Shown here: positions 1-8,171 of the stretch, one piece after another
Layout: the number at the start of each line of letters is the position of its first letter
How positions within the stretch are numbered: the first letter of the stretch is position 1
From: Butyricicoccus_A sp963588905
Lineage (GTDB): Bacteria > Bacillota > Clostridia > Oscillospirales > Butyricicoccaceae
DNA: 64,000 nt
NCBI GenBank assembly: GCA_963588905.1
Contig: CAVAJF010000015.1
Span: 62,001 to 126,000, forward strand
Direction: 5' to 3'
Program-made: the position numbers and the translations under genes
The notes under the pieces: model-generated
Told to the model about the DNA's origin: nothing
What the model saw: the letters and a program-made list of their open reading frames with translations, nothing else
The model's database searches: none

Positions 1-1426
1 CGCTGGCGACAGCGCAGCGAATGGTCGTGCCGTTGAGGTCAAATTCTGCCTCGCGCCAGCCCTCCTGACCGCGGATGGAACGGAAAGCATCTGCCGGAGC
101 GTTTTCGCCGACAACCGTGTGATATGCCGTGCGCAGAGCAGCTTCCATAACACCGCCGGTTGCGCCGAAAATGACACCGGCGCCGGAGCCGATACCGAGC
201 GGAGAATCAAATTCTGCTTCCGGCAGGCTGAATACATTGATGTTCTGCATCCGCATCAGGCGATCCATCTCGCGGGTTGTGAGCACGATGTCCACATCCT
301 GCATACCATGTTTTTTGTTTCGGTCAAAGACATGACCGTCTTTTTCTGCCTTTTTGGCAATACACGGCATGATCGCAACGCTGCAAATCTTTTCCGGATC
401 AATGCCCATCTTTTCGGCAAAATAGGTCTTGGTAATCGCGCCAAACATCTGCATCGGGCTCTTGGCGGTGGAAATCTGCGGCACGAGCTGCGGGTACTGC
501 GACTTGACAAAGCGCATCCAGCCTGGGCAGCACGAGGTAAACATCGGCAGATCCTTTAGCTCGCCGCTTTGCAGGCGCTTCAGGAATTCGGTGGACTCTT
601 CCATAATGGTCAAATCCGCAGAAAATGCGGTGTCAAAGACATAATCAAAGCCCATCGAGCGCAGAATGGCAGTCAGGCGGCGAACCGTTGCCATTTCACG
701 CGGTAGACCGTGTGTTTCACCCCAAGCGGCGCGAACCGCAGGCGCAATCTGTACCACGGTAATCTTGTTCGGATCGCGCAGGGCATCCAGCACTTCGCGG
801 GTGTCGTCGCGCTCACGCAGCGCGCCGACCGGACAGTGCGTGACACACTGTCCGCACAGAGAGCAGTCCGAGTCCTTGATCCGTCGGTTGTATGTGACAT
901 CGACGGTCGTGCGGGAGCCGGAACCGCTCATGCCCCAAATGCCCAGTGTCTGAATCTTTTCGCAGTACTGGACACAGCGCATACATTTGATGCACTTTTG
1001 TACGTTGCGGTACAGTGGGAAGGTTTCTGTCCAGATGCGCTTAGGCAGATCCTTTTTGTATGGGTTCTTCAGCAGGCCAAAGTTATTGGCTACCTGCTGT
1101 AATTTACAGTTTCCGGCGCGGACACAGATCGAGCACTCGCCGTCGTGCTGGGAAAGCAGCAGCTCCACATTGATGCGGCGTGCTTCCAGTGCGCGATGAG
1201 AGTTGGTGTGAACGACCATGCCTTCGTATACCAGGTTGTTGCAGGAGGAGACCAGACGGCTTTCTCCTTCAACCTCTACGCAGCAAATGCGGCACGCGCC
1301 GATTTCATTGATTTCCTTGAGATAGCACAGGGAAGGAATGGTGACGCCGGCCTTGGCAGCGGCTTCCATAATCGTTGTGCCTTCCGGTACGCGGACGGCA
1401 ATGCCGTTGATAATTACATTTACCAT
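1..1426 (-). CDS. hydA: [FeFe] hydrogenase catalytic subunit, 3' end outside window
   Basis: The 475 visible residues are the N-terminal and central parts of a group A [FeFe] hydrogenase, which interconverts protons, electrons and H2 in the cytoplasm. Order seen: a plant-type [2Fe-2S] ferredoxin domain (residues about 1-75, CYLKEI..GACRICCVEV), a His/Cys-ligated cluster segment (HDGECSICVRAGNC), two [4Fe-4S] motifs (CIKCMRCVQYC and CSLCGQCVTHCPVG), then H-cluster motifs L1 (TSCCPGW) and L2 (MPCIAKKAEKDG). The third motif (ExxACPGGC) would lie beyond the window edge. The ATG at 1426-1424 follows an AGGAGG about 11 nt upstream and overlaps the stop of the upstream flavoprotein gene by 7 nt, so the two are translationally coupled. 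The family call is firm from the motifs; the electron partner is inferred from that neighbour. Confidence 0.96.
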   Translation of the reverse strand, partial: MVNVIINGIAVRVPEGTTIMEAAAKAGVTIPSLCYLKEINEIGACRICCVEVEGESRLVSSCNNLVYEGMVVHTNSHRALEARRINVELLLSQHDGECSICVRAGNCKLQQVANNFGLLKNPYKKDLPKRIWTETFPLYRNVQKCIKCMRCVQYCEKIQTLGIWGMSGSGSRTTVDVTYNRRIKDSDCSLCGQCVTHCPVGALRERDDTREVLDALRDPNKITVVQIAPAVRAAWGETHGLPREMATVRRLTAILRSMGFDYVFDTAFSADLTIMEESTEFLKRLQSGELKDLPMFTSCCPGWMRFVKSQYPQLVPQISTAKSPMQMFGAITKTYFAEKMGIDPEKICSVAIMPCIAKKAEKDGHVFDRNKKHGMQDVDIVLTTREMDRLMRMQNINVFSLPEAEFDSPLGIGSGAGVIFGATGGVMEAALRTAYHTVVGENAPADAFRSIRGQEGWREAEFDLNGTTIRCAVAS

Positions 1427-3258
1427 TGTCTCATTCGACCTCCTCTAAAGTTGCCGTAGCCGTAATGATCGCAGCGCAGGCAGCGGGAAGATTCCTGCAG
1501 AACTTCTTCCTCTGTCATGCATTCCTTGATGTCGTCAAAGTTATCGACACATTCACATGCCGGACGGGTGCGGACGTTGACGCGGCCGCAAGCCGTTGTC
1601 GGAGACAGCGGAGCCTCCGGAATATCCTCGACAGCAGCATGAATCACATGATTGTAGCCGAGGAAGTTGTCGATATTCGCAGCGGCAACTTTACCGGCGG
1701 CAATTGCGCGGATAACCGTGGACGGACCGGTTACGGCGTCACCGCCTGCGAAGGTCTTGGTGCTGCCTTCTACGATACTATCCGGCAAAGCGGAGAAGCG
1801 TTCGCGGTTGACGGCGATGCCAGCGGCAGCAAATGCCTTGGAGTCGATGCCCTGACCGATTGCCACGATGACAATATCACACGGAATGACATTTTCTTCC
1901 TTGGTTGCCTTGATTGGACGCGGTCTGCCGTCTCTGCCGACAGGACCAATGTGCTGCGGCTGGGTGATAAGTGCTGTGACGTTGCCGTCTTCGTCGTGCT
2001 CAATGCGCAGCGGAGCCTGCAACGGCAGAATGGTAACGCCTTCTGCGGCTGCCTCTGCAATCTCTTCAGACAGCGCTGTCATATCGTCGACACGGCGGCG
2101 ATAGACGGTAGTGACATTGGAAGCGCCCAGACGAATTGCCGTGCGGCTGGCGTCCATGGATACGTTGCCGCCGCCGATGACGCAGACGCGCTTGCCGGTC
2201 AGATCCGGCGGATTGCCTTCGCCAATGGCGCGCAGCATAGCAACAGCAGAGACAACACCGTTGCTGTCCTCGCCGGGAATACCGACCTTGCGGTCTACAT
2301 GGGCACCGATGCACAGCAGAACCGCATCGTATTCACGCTCAATGTCGGCAACCTGAATGTCCTTGCCGATGGAAATATCGGTATGTACTTCGACACCGGT
2401 GCTGAGAATAACATCAATATCGTTTTGCAGCATGTCTTCTGGCAGACGATAACGCGGGATACCGTAACGCAGCATACCACCCAGCTTCGGACGCTGTTCG
2501 TAAACGACAGTCTGATGACCCATCAGCTGCAGGTAGAAGGCACAGGTCAGACCGCACGGGCCGCCGCCGATGATGGCAACGCGCTTGCCGGTAGACGGCT
2601 GGTTGGCAACCGGTGCAACGTGCAGAGCATGGGTGACAGCGTAATGCTTGATGCCGCAGATATTGACGGCATCATCCACCATATTTCTGCGACAGCGCGC
2701 TTCGCACGGATGCTCACAGATAAAGGCACAGGCGGTCGGGAACGGATTGTCCTTGCGGATGAGCTTTACGGCATCCTCGCAGCGACCGGCGCGCACGAGA
2801 GCGATATAGCCCGGAATATCTACGTGAGCCGGACACAGAGCAACACAAGGAACCGGCTGTGTCAGGCCGCTGGTACAGCGGTTGTTGAGCACATGCTCCT
2901 CATAATCGTCGCGGAAGCCCTGAACACCACGCAGCACCATACCGGCAGCCTCGTAGCCAATGGCACAGTCTGCTGTTTCCAGAATCGTACGGGCGGTACG
3001 CTCAATGCGGTCAATGGTCTCTAATGTGGCGCGTTCGCTCAGAACGTCATCCATGAGACTGGCAAGCTGGCCCAGTCCGATACGGCATGGGGCACATTTG
3101 CCGCAGGTCTGTGCATGACACAGCTTTAGAAAACCGAGAGAAATATCTACTGGACATAGTCCCGGAGGGCTGGCTGCAATACGGCGCTCCAGATCTTTGT
3201 ACAGACCCTCGACAACAGTTTGCGCCTGATTCGGGGTATCAAGACTTAATCTGCTCAA
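1420..3258 (-). CDS. NuoF-type Fe-S segment fused to GltD-like FAD/NAD(P) oxidoreductase
   Basis: This 612-residue protein probably feeds electrons between NAD(P)H and the adjacent hydrogenase. Residues about 40-65 carry CHAQTCGKCAPCRIG, the C-terminal [4Fe-4S] signature of NuoF/HydB, but the FMN- and NADH-binding parts of NuoF are absent. From about residue 135 it follows the glutamate synthase small subunit pattern: a cysteine-rich region (CVALCPAHVDIPGY, CEHPCEARCRR), a first dinucleotide fold (IIGGGPCGLTCAFYL), a second one (VIGGGNVSMDAS), and the AIGQG and GGDAVTG motifs. It ends with CLRCDHYGYGNF. The start is a TTG at 3258 with GAGGAG 9 nt upstream; no better ATG lies nearby. It precedes and overlaps hydA. 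Family knowledge supports an oxidoreductase. Partner and cofactor preference are inferred, and electron bifurcation is possible but unproven. Confidence 0.88.
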   Translation of the reverse strand: MSRLSLDTPNQAQTVVEGLYKDLERRIAASPPGLCPVDISLGFLKLCHAQTCGKCAPCRIGLGQLASLMDDVLSERATLETIDRIERTARTILETADCAIGYEAAGMVLRGVQGFRDDYEEHVLNNRCTSGLTQPVPCVALCPAHVDIPGYIALVRAGRCEDAVKLIRKDNPFPTACAFICEHPCEARCRRNMVDDAVNICGIKHYAVTHALHVAPVANQPSTGKRVAIIGGGPCGLTCAFYLQLMGHQTVVYEQRPKLGGMLRYGIPRYRLPEDMLQNDIDVILSTGVEVHTDISIGKDIQVADIEREYDAVLLCIGAHVDRKVGIPGEDSNGVVSAVAMLRAIGEGNPPDLTGKRVCVIGGGNVSMDASRTAIRLGASNVTTVYRRRVDDMTALSEEIAEAAAEGVTILPLQAPLRIEHDEDGNVTALITQPQHIGPVGRDGRPRPIKATKEENVIPCDIVIVAIGQGIDSKAFAAAGIAVNRERFSALPDSIVEGSTKTFAGGDAVTGPSTVIRAIAAGKVAAANIDNFLGYNHVIHAAVEDIPEAPLSPTTACGRVNVRTRPACECVDNFDDIKECMTEEEVLQESSRCLRCDHYGYGNFRGGRMRQW

Positions 3259-3324
3259 ATCGACTCACTCCTCACTCATAAATACAGAAATGTACGAAAA
3301 CGAAAAATAGATAATACTATTCCT

Positions 3325-3353
3325 ATTCTACCGCATTGTACAGATATTTGCAA
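3325..3353 (-). promoter_or_regulatory. Promoter of the flavoprotein-hydA operon
   Basis: On the minus strand TTGCAA (3353-3348) and TAGAAT (3330-3325) are separated by 17 nt. Transcription would start near 3318 and leave a leader of about 60 nt before the TTG start at 3258. Confidence 0.65.
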
Positions 3354-3474
3354 CAAAATCAACCAGAAAAAGCCCAGAAAACGAGAAGTTACAAAATAAA
3401 TCGGATATTTTACCCAAAAATATAAGAAAAAGAGAAGAAAGTTTTGACGCGACATGACGGCAAACGTGCAAAAG

Positions 3475-3513
3475 CAAAAAAATCCCGCAGACACATGACG
3501 GCGTGCCTGCGGG
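3475..3513 (-). terminator. Rho-independent terminator after hydG
   Basis: Seen on the minus strand as CCCGCAG...CTGCGGG, with further pairing GGCAC/GTGtC toward the loop, followed by ATTTTTTT. It lies just past the hydG stop codon and separates hydG from the hydA operon. The decamer ACATGACGGC occurs twice nearby (about 3452 and 3494); its meaning is unknown. Confidence 0.8.
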
Positions 3514-3531
3514 AACGAAAAAAGACGGAAA

Positions 3532-4947
3532 TTAGAAACGGAAGTCGCGCTGACCTTCGTGGATATTTTCAATGTATGCCGTTGCTTTTTCTCGTACGGT
3601 TTCATTCGGGATGGTGAGCAGTTCTTTCTTGATGAGGGCTTCACCAATCGCACGGGTTTCCGGAGAAGCATAATCTTCCAGATATTCCTTGAGTGTCATC
3701 AAGGCATTCGGATGGCAGCAATTGACGATCTGTTTGCTCTTGAGCAGAGACATGAATCGATCGCCGGTTCTTCCGGCGCGATAACATGCCGTGCAGAAGC
3801 TCGGAACATAGCCGAGATCCATCAGCCAGTGGACAACTTCATCCAGTGTGCGCCGGTCGTCGACTTCAAACTGGGTGGTATCATCCGGACGTTCTTCCTC
3901 TGTGTAGCCGCCGACACTGGTGCGGGAACCGCCGCTAATTTGCGAGATACCCAGATTCAGCACGCGCTCGCGGCTTGCCTGGCTCTCGCGGGTGGAGACG
4001 ATCATGCCGGTGTACGGCACGGCGATGCGGATACAGGCGACAATTTTGGCAAAGGTATCATCGGAAATGCCATTGTCAAAAACGTCAGGATCAATGTCAT
4101 CCGCACGACGGACACGCGGCACACTGATGGTGTGCGGCCCCACGCCCTTATATGCCTCCAGATGCTCCGCGTGCATGATGATACCGGTAAAGTCGTAGCG
4201 GTAGTTGTTCAGACCGAACAGCACGCCGAGACCGACATCGTCGATGCCGCCGTCCATGGCGCGATCCATGGCTTCCGTGTGATATGCATAATCCGACTTC
4301 GGGCCTGACGGATGCAGCTGTTCATACGACTTTTTGTTGTATGTCTCTTGGAACAGAATATAGGTGCCGATACCTGCGTCCTTGAGCTTGCGGTAGTTTT
4401 CCACTGTCGTTGCGGCAATGTTGACATTGACACGGCGGATAGCACCGTTTTTGTGCTTGATGCTGTAAATCGTATGAATGGATTCCAGAATGTATTCGAG
4501 CGGGTTGTGAATCGGGTCCTCACCAGCTTCCAGCGCCAGACGTTTGTGTCCCATGTCCTGCAAGGCGATAACTTCCTGACGGATTTCTTCCTGCGTCAGC
4601 TTTTTGCGCGGAATGTGGTGGTTTTTCGCGTGATATGGACAGTATTCGCAGCCGTTGATGCAGTAGTTGGACAGATACAGCGGCGCAAACATGACGATGC
4701 GGTTGCCGTAAAATTCCTCTTTGATTTTGCGGGCAAGCGCATAGATTTTTTCGTTTTCGTCCTCCAGCTCACAATCCAGCAGAACGAGGGCTTCTTTGTG
4801 GGAAATGCCCTTCATCTTGGCTGCTTTTTCCAAAATCTGGTCAATGACTTCGCGGTTGTTTTTGTTTTTTTCTGCGTAGGCAAGACATTCGCGGATTTCT
4901 TCATCGCTGATGAATTCCTCTGCCTTTGGTGACATCACGTTGTACAT
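3532..4947 (-). CDS. hydG: [FeFe] hydrogenase H-cluster radical SAM maturase HydG
   Basis: HydG cleaves tyrosine with S-adenosylmethionine to give the CO and cyanide ligands of the hydrogenase H-cluster. The 471-residue length is normal. The radical SAM cluster motif CX3CX2C is CINGCEYC at residues 96-103. The C-terminal auxiliary cluster motif CX2CX22C is visible around residue 385-415 (CTACYRAGRTGDRF...NCCHPNA). Further landmarks are the EAGEDP loop and the PHTISVPR segment. The ATG at 4947 has AGGAGG 7 nt upstream. It lies 25 nt after the TM1266-family regulator and is almost certainly cotranscribed with it. HydE and HydF, the other maturases, are not in this window. Confidence 0.97.
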   Translation of the reverse strand: MYNVMSPKAEEFISDEEIRECLAYAEKNKNNREVIDQILEKAAKMKGISHKEALVLLDCELEDENEKIYALARKIKEEFYGNRIVMFAPLYLSNYCINGCEYCPYHAKNHHIPRKKLTQEEIRQEVIALQDMGHKRLALEAGEDPIHNPLEYILESIHTIYSIKHKNGAIRRVNVNIAATTVENYRKLKDAGIGTYILFQETYNKKSYEQLHPSGPKSDYAYHTEAMDRAMDGGIDDVGLGVLFGLNNYRYDFTGIIMHAEHLEAYKGVGPHTISVPRVRRADDIDPDVFDNGISDDTFAKIVACIRIAVPYTGMIVSTRESQASRERVLNLGISQISGGSRTSVGGYTEEERPDDTTQFEVDDRRTLDEVVHWLMDLGYVPSFCTACYRAGRTGDRFMSLLKSKQIVNCCHPNALMTLKEYLEDYASPETRAIGEALIKKELLTIPNETVREKATAYIENIHEGQRDFRF

Positions 4948-4972
4948 ACAATTTCCTCCTGATTTCTCTCTC

Positions 4973-5221
4973 TTACAGCTTGGAATATACGGATTTGGCC
5001 GTCACACCGTCCAGCATACCGATTTTTCCGGACATAGCACTGATAATGGATACCGGCGCATCGACGGCGATACTGATGAGCGAGATTTGCCGCTTTTCAT
5101 ATGGCAGCCCCATGCGGCCGATGATATACTTTCGATACTCGTGCAGAATTTCGTTGAGCTGGTCGATGTGATCGGCGCGTTCAACGACAATGGCGAGAAT
5201 CGCAACGCGGGTTTCTTCCAT
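4973..5221 (-). CDS. TM1266-family iron-only hydrogenase system regulator
   Basis: This 82-residue protein has the pattern of the small ACT/NikR-like family found beside [FeFe] hydrogenase maturation genes: ETRVAILAIVVE, then HEYRKYIIGRMGLPY, then ISLISIAVDAP and ISAMSGKIGMLDGVTAKSVYSK. A DNA-binding domain is not evident, so the regulatory role is inferred by the field from gene context. The ATG at 5221 has AGGAGGAG about 8 nt upstream; upstream in-frame starts would run into the leader hairpin. It is the first gene of an operon with hydG and is preceded by a structured leader with a terminator-like hairpin, which suggests premature-termination control. Confidence 0.9.
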   Translation of the reverse strand: MEETRVAILAIVVERADHIDQLNEILHEYRKYIIGRMGLPYEKRQISLISIAVDAPVSIISAMSGKIGMLDGVTAKSVYSKL

Positions 5222-5392
5222 AGTAAACTCCTCCTCATATAGATAAAAACATCCCTGCGCGGCTGCGCAGGGATGCAACGAGCTTGTTGTTCACATCCGT
5301 CTTTCCCGTGAGAAATTGGATTCTTGCGGGGCAGTCCATGTGCAGTCAGCAGCGGTTTGCAGTGAGAAGAAACCTTCTGCCTGCGCACCGAT
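5222..5392 (-). ncRNA. Structured 5' leader with attenuator, candidate riboswitch
   Basis: About 165 nt of transcribed leader lies before the TM1266-hydG operon. Several minus-strand hairpins can be drawn: AGAAG-GTTT-CTTCT near the 5' end, and an ATCC/GGAT stem (5321-5318 with 5298-5295) enclosing TTTC/GAAA. A strong terminator follows: 11-bp arms at 5275-5265 and 5260-5250 with a 4-nt loop and then TTTTT. GGATG (5298-5294) could instead pair with CATCC (5275-5271) in the terminator arm, giving a mutually exclusive antiterminator. I could not match it to a known riboswitch class. That it is regulatory is inference from this architecture. Confidence 0.55.
5245..5275 (-). terminator. Attenuator hairpin in the TM1266-hydG leader
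   Basis: A perfect 11-bp inverted repeat (GCGCAGGGATG at 5265-5275 against CATCCCTGCGC at 5250-5260) with a 4-nt loop is followed on the minus strand by TTTTTATC. It lies only about 25 nt upstream of the regulator start codon, inside the transcript, so it acts as an attenuator for this operon unless it serves as the terminator of spo0A. Confidence 0.75.
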
Positions 5393-5421
5393 ATTATACT
5401 AACTATACCATAGATTGCCGA
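5393..5421 (-). promoter_or_regulatory. Promoter of the TM1266-hydG operon
   Basis: A consensus TATAAT (5398-5393) lies 17 nt downstream of TCGGCA (5421-5416) on the minus strand. The -35 is only a partial match, but the -10 and spacing are good. Confidence 0.55.
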
Positions 5422-5445
5422 AAAAGTACATGGAAATCCTGTTGT

Positions 5446-6222
5446 TTACGCCTCATCTTGGATAACAAGCTGATTATCCAGATGTAATTCATAGCGGACA
5501 CGGTCAGCAATGGTCAGAATCAACTCGCGATTTGGTGGACGGCGCACAGAGCTAAAGCCTGCCATGCGTCCGCCGGAACGCTTCCATGCGATTTCTACAG
5601 CATTGCGGATGTCGCGCTCGACACTTGTCCATGTCGTGTGATATTTCCGAGCAACAGCCGGATACAAAATTTTGGTCACTGACTCTGCGACAGAAGGATC
5701 TTCCAGCGTCATGAGAATGCATTCTCGTGCATATCGATAACCGGCGACATGCGCGGGCAAGTGCAGACTGTTGATAATCTGCGTGACACGGCGCGAAACA
5801 TCGTAGGCGGAGGGCTGTCGATGCTCGGAGGAAAACCGACGAGGAATACAGCCATACCGTGTGATCAGTTCCACAAGGGCTGGCAAGTCAATGGGCTTGC
5901 GCAAGAAAAAGCTGACACCGAGTCTGTCGCATTCTGCCACGGTATGCGTCGAGGCAAACGAGGAAAGAATGAAGATGACAGGACATTGTTCTGCCGGCAG
6001 GTTGTGCAGCTCCTTGAGAACAGAGAGAGCGTTGTTGCCCGGGATCATCAAGTCAATCAGCAGGGCATCAGGCTGTTCCCGTAGGATTATATCAGTTAAT
6101 CCATCGCCGGAAGTGTAGATGCCAGTAATCGACAGTTCTGCTGAGGACTCGATAGCCGATGAGAGCGCGCGGGTGAAGATAGAATCGTCCGATGCAATCA
6201 TGATACGAGTGAGCGATAACAT
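5446..6222 (-). CDS. spo0A: Sporulation transcription factor Spo0A
   Basis: This 258-residue response regulator matches Spo0A, the master switch for entry into sporulation. The receiver domain (about 1-125) shows the acidic pair SDDS, the probable phosphorylated aspartate in LLIDLMIP (about residue 57) and the conserved lysine in FFLRKP. The C-terminal domain (about 145-255) has the family signature: HVAGYRYARECI, the VTKILYPAVARKYHTT segment, then VERDIRNAVEIAW, which includes the DNA-recognition helix. A normal SD (AAGGGG) precedes the ATG. The usual neighbours recN and spoIVB are absent; instead the gene lies upstream of the hydrogenase regulator in the same direction, with no clear terminator between. 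Spore formation by the host is likely. Confidence 0.95.
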   Translation of the reverse strand: MLSLTRIMIASDDSIFTRALSSAIESSAELSITGIYTSGDGLTDIILREQPDALLIDLMIPGNNALSVLKELHNLPAEQCPVIFILSSFASTHTVAECDRLGVSFFLRKPIDLPALVELITRYGCIPRRFSSEHRQPSAYDVSRRVTQIINSLHLPAHVAGYRYARECILMTLEDPSVAESVTKILYPAVARKYHTTWTSVERDIRNAVEIAWKRSGGRMAGFSSVRRPPNRELILTIADRVRYELHLDNQLVIQDEA

Positions 6223-6285
6223 AATAAAATCCCCTTCTTATAAAATTTTTGCTTGGCGTATGTTTGTGTATGCCTTGTATCTATT

Positions 6286-6314
6286 ACTATACCGGAATTT
6301 GCAAAAATGGACAA
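6286..6314 (-). promoter_or_regulatory. spo0A promoter
   Basis: TTGTCC (6314-6309) and TATAGT (6291-6286) lie 17 nt apart on the minus strand, about 65 nt upstream of the spo0A start codon. Spo0A-box-like motifs lie further upstream. Confidence 0.6.
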
Positions 6315-6351
6315 TGACGGAGTTGTACAAAAAGTTGCTCAAATCGGAGGA

Positions 6352-6499
6352 TCGACAAAAGTGAGTTGCAACAAATAACCTTGTATAAATCGAAGATTTT
6401 AGAGAAAAAAGCGAGAATTTGCACGAATTAAAAAGGTGTTTGCCATCGGTGAAAATGACGATAAATAAGATGTTTAGAATTATCGCGCTGATTCGACAA
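6352..6499 (-). promoter_or_regulatory. Candidate Spo0A boxes upstream of spo0A
   Basis: The known Spo0A box core is TGTCGAA. Reading the minus strand, TTGTCGAA is present at 6499-6492 and a one-mismatch copy (TTTGTCGA) at 6359-6352, both upstream of the spo0A promoter. They would fit autoregulation. Motifs this short can occur by chance. Confidence 0.4.
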
Positions 6500-6505
6500 A
6501 CAGAG

Positions 6506-6545
6506 AAAAAAACAACAGATCCCCCGGAAATATCAGGAGATCTGT
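6506..6545 (-). terminator. putP terminator
   Basis: Minus-strand ACAGATC/GATCTGT arms (6545-6539 and 6521-6515) are followed by TGTTGTTTTTTT directly downstream of the putP stop codon. Confidence 0.65.
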
Positions 6546-6558
6546 GCAAAATGTGCGA

Positions 6559-8091
6559 TTATTCTTTGTTCGCCAGACGTGCGTTGACCTCATCAAAAGT
6601 AGCAAGAACGTCTGCAGACGGAGCCGGTGTTACCAGGCTAACAACAACATTGACGAGCAGAGCTAGAACAAATGCCGGCAGCAGCTCATAGATACCAAAA
6701 ATGCCGCCCATCGGTGCGATCAGGAATTTCCAGACGAATACCATGATGCCGCCAACGACCATACCGGACAAGGCACCCTGCAGGGTGGAACGCTTCCAGA
6801 ACAGTGCCAGCAGAACAATCGGACCGAAGGTTGCGCCGAAACCGGCCCAAGCGAACGATACAATCTTAAATACCGAGCTATCCGGATTGCGAGCCAAGAA
6901 TACAGCGATGACAGCGATGACAACGACGGTCAGACGAGCCACTGCGATGCTCTGCTTCTGTGTCAGCTTGACGCCAAACAAATCTTGCAGCAGGTTCTGT
7001 GAGAAGCTGGAAGAAGCGGCGAGCAGCTGTGAGTCAGAGGTAGACATCGTAGAAGCCAGAATACCGGACAGAATCACACCGGCGATGACAGCGGCAAGAA
7101 TGCCATGACTGCTGATGAGCTGTGCAACGGTGATGATAATGCGCTCCGGATCTGCCAGTACCGGCAGAGCACCGGCCTTGGTCATGCCCAGACCGGCAAT
7201 ACCAATGAATACAGCGACAGCCATAGAAATCACAACCCAAACCGTTGCAATGCGGCGGGAAGTCTTAATTTTCTTGTCGTCTTCGGTTGCCATAAAGCGC
7301 AGCAGAACGTGCGGCATACCAAAGTAGCCGAGACCCCATGCCAGCATGGAGAACGAGGTCAGTGCGCCGTAAGCGGAGGCAGAACCGGTTTCCGGGTCAT
7401 ATACATTGGTCAGGCTCAGGTAGCCCGGCAGTGCGCGTGCGTTGGTGAGAACGGCGTCCATACCACCAGCCATGTGCGTGGCGTAAACCACAACGATGAC
7501 AATCGCAATGGTCATGACAATGGACTGAATCAGGTCGGTGGTGCTGGCTGCCAAGAAGCCGCCCAGTGCGCAGTAACCGACGATGATTGCCGCGCTGACA
7601 ATCATGGCAACCATATAATTGACACCGAACAGCTGGTTAAACAGCTTGCCACAGGCGGCAAAGCCGGAAGCGGTATACGGAATAAAGAAAATGATGATGA
7701 TGACAGCGGCAACAGAAGAAAGAATGTGCTTTTTGTCACCGTAGCGATCCGCGAAGAAATCCGGAACCGTGATCGAGTTGGTGGTGTGGGTGTACACGCG
7801 AATGCGGCGTGCCACGAGCAGCCAGTTGAGATACGTGCCGATTGCAAGACCAATTGCCGTCCAAGCGGCATCCGCGACACCGGTTAAGTAGGCAACGCCC
7901 GGCAGACCCATGAGCAGCCAGCTGCTCATATCAGAGGCTTCTGCACTCATAGCGGTGACCAGCGGGCCGAGCTTTCGACCGCCTAAGTAGAAATCATCGG
8001 TGTTTTTGTTCTTGTTGGACATTCTGAAACCGATGAACAGCATCATTGCGAGATAGACAACAATCGCAACGACAATGATAACGTTAGACAT
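6559..8091 (-). CDS. putP: Sodium/proline symporter
   Basis: A 510-residue inner-membrane transporter of the sodium:solute symporter (SSS) family; it imports L-proline with Na+. The N-terminus shows the PutP hallmarks FRMSNKNKNTDDFYLGGRKLGP followed by AMSAEASDMSSWLLMGLPG, which contain the Na+ and substrate residues. Further landmarks are TNSITVPDFFADRYGD, the long hydrophobic stretches of a 13-helix protein, and STSDSQLLAASSSFSQNL. The ATG at 8091 has AAAGGAG about 8 nt upstream. It is downstream of a TetR-family gene in the same orientation, with a terminator and a palindrome between them. Proline may serve as carbon source, Stickland acceptor or osmolyte; the sequence does not say which. 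Confidence 0.93.
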   Translation of the reverse strand: MSNVIIVVAIVVYLAMMLFIGFRMSNKNKNTDDFYLGGRKLGPLVTAMSAEASDMSSWLLMGLPGVAYLTGVADAAWTAIGLAIGTYLNWLLVARRIRVYTHTTNSITVPDFFADRYGDKKHILSSVAAVIIIIFFIPYTASGFAACGKLFNQLFGVNYMVAMIVSAAIIVGYCALGGFLAASTTDLIQSIVMTIAIVIVVVYATHMAGGMDAVLTNARALPGYLSLTNVYDPETGSASAYGALTSFSMLAWGLGYFGMPHVLLRFMATEDDKKIKTSRRIATVWVVISMAVAVFIGIAGLGMTKAGALPVLADPERIIITVAQLISSHGILAAVIAGVILSGILASTMSTSDSQLLAASSSFSQNLLQDLFGVKLTQKQSIAVARLTVVVIAVIAVFLARNPDSSVFKIVSFAWAGFGATFGPIVLLALFWKRSTLQGALSGMVVGGIMVFVWKFLIAPMGGIFGIYELLPAFVLALLVNVVVSLVTPAPSADVLATFDEVNARLANKE

Positions 8092-8171
8092 GTTTCGTAC
8101 TCCTTTTGTGAAAGTATCATATTTGCTTATTCTAGCATAAAACAGATCAAATGGAAATATAGAACGAATAC

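Larger units (their letters stand above)
6223..6558. other. Non-coding interval between spo0A and putP
   Basis: This AT-rich stretch holds the spo0A promoter, two Spo0A-box-like motifs and the putP terminator. An open frame of about 100 codons on the minus strand (6238-6549) lacks a ribosome-binding site and family features, so I do not call a gene. Confidence 0.7.

Noticed and set aside
1426..3024. A 532-codon open frame antisense to the GltD-like gene
   Set aside because: It has low-complexity composition and lies opposite a protein with clear cofactor motifs.
5281..5392. Cobalamin riboswitch in the TM1266-hydG leader
   Set aside because: A GCCCCGCAA stretch resembles part of that class, but the B12-box and the J3/6 continuation are absent.
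6238..6549. A 103-codon open frame between spo0A and putP
   Set aside because: No ribosome-binding site, overlaps the spo0A promoter and putP terminator, and has an AT-biased Phe/Ile/Ser-rich composition.
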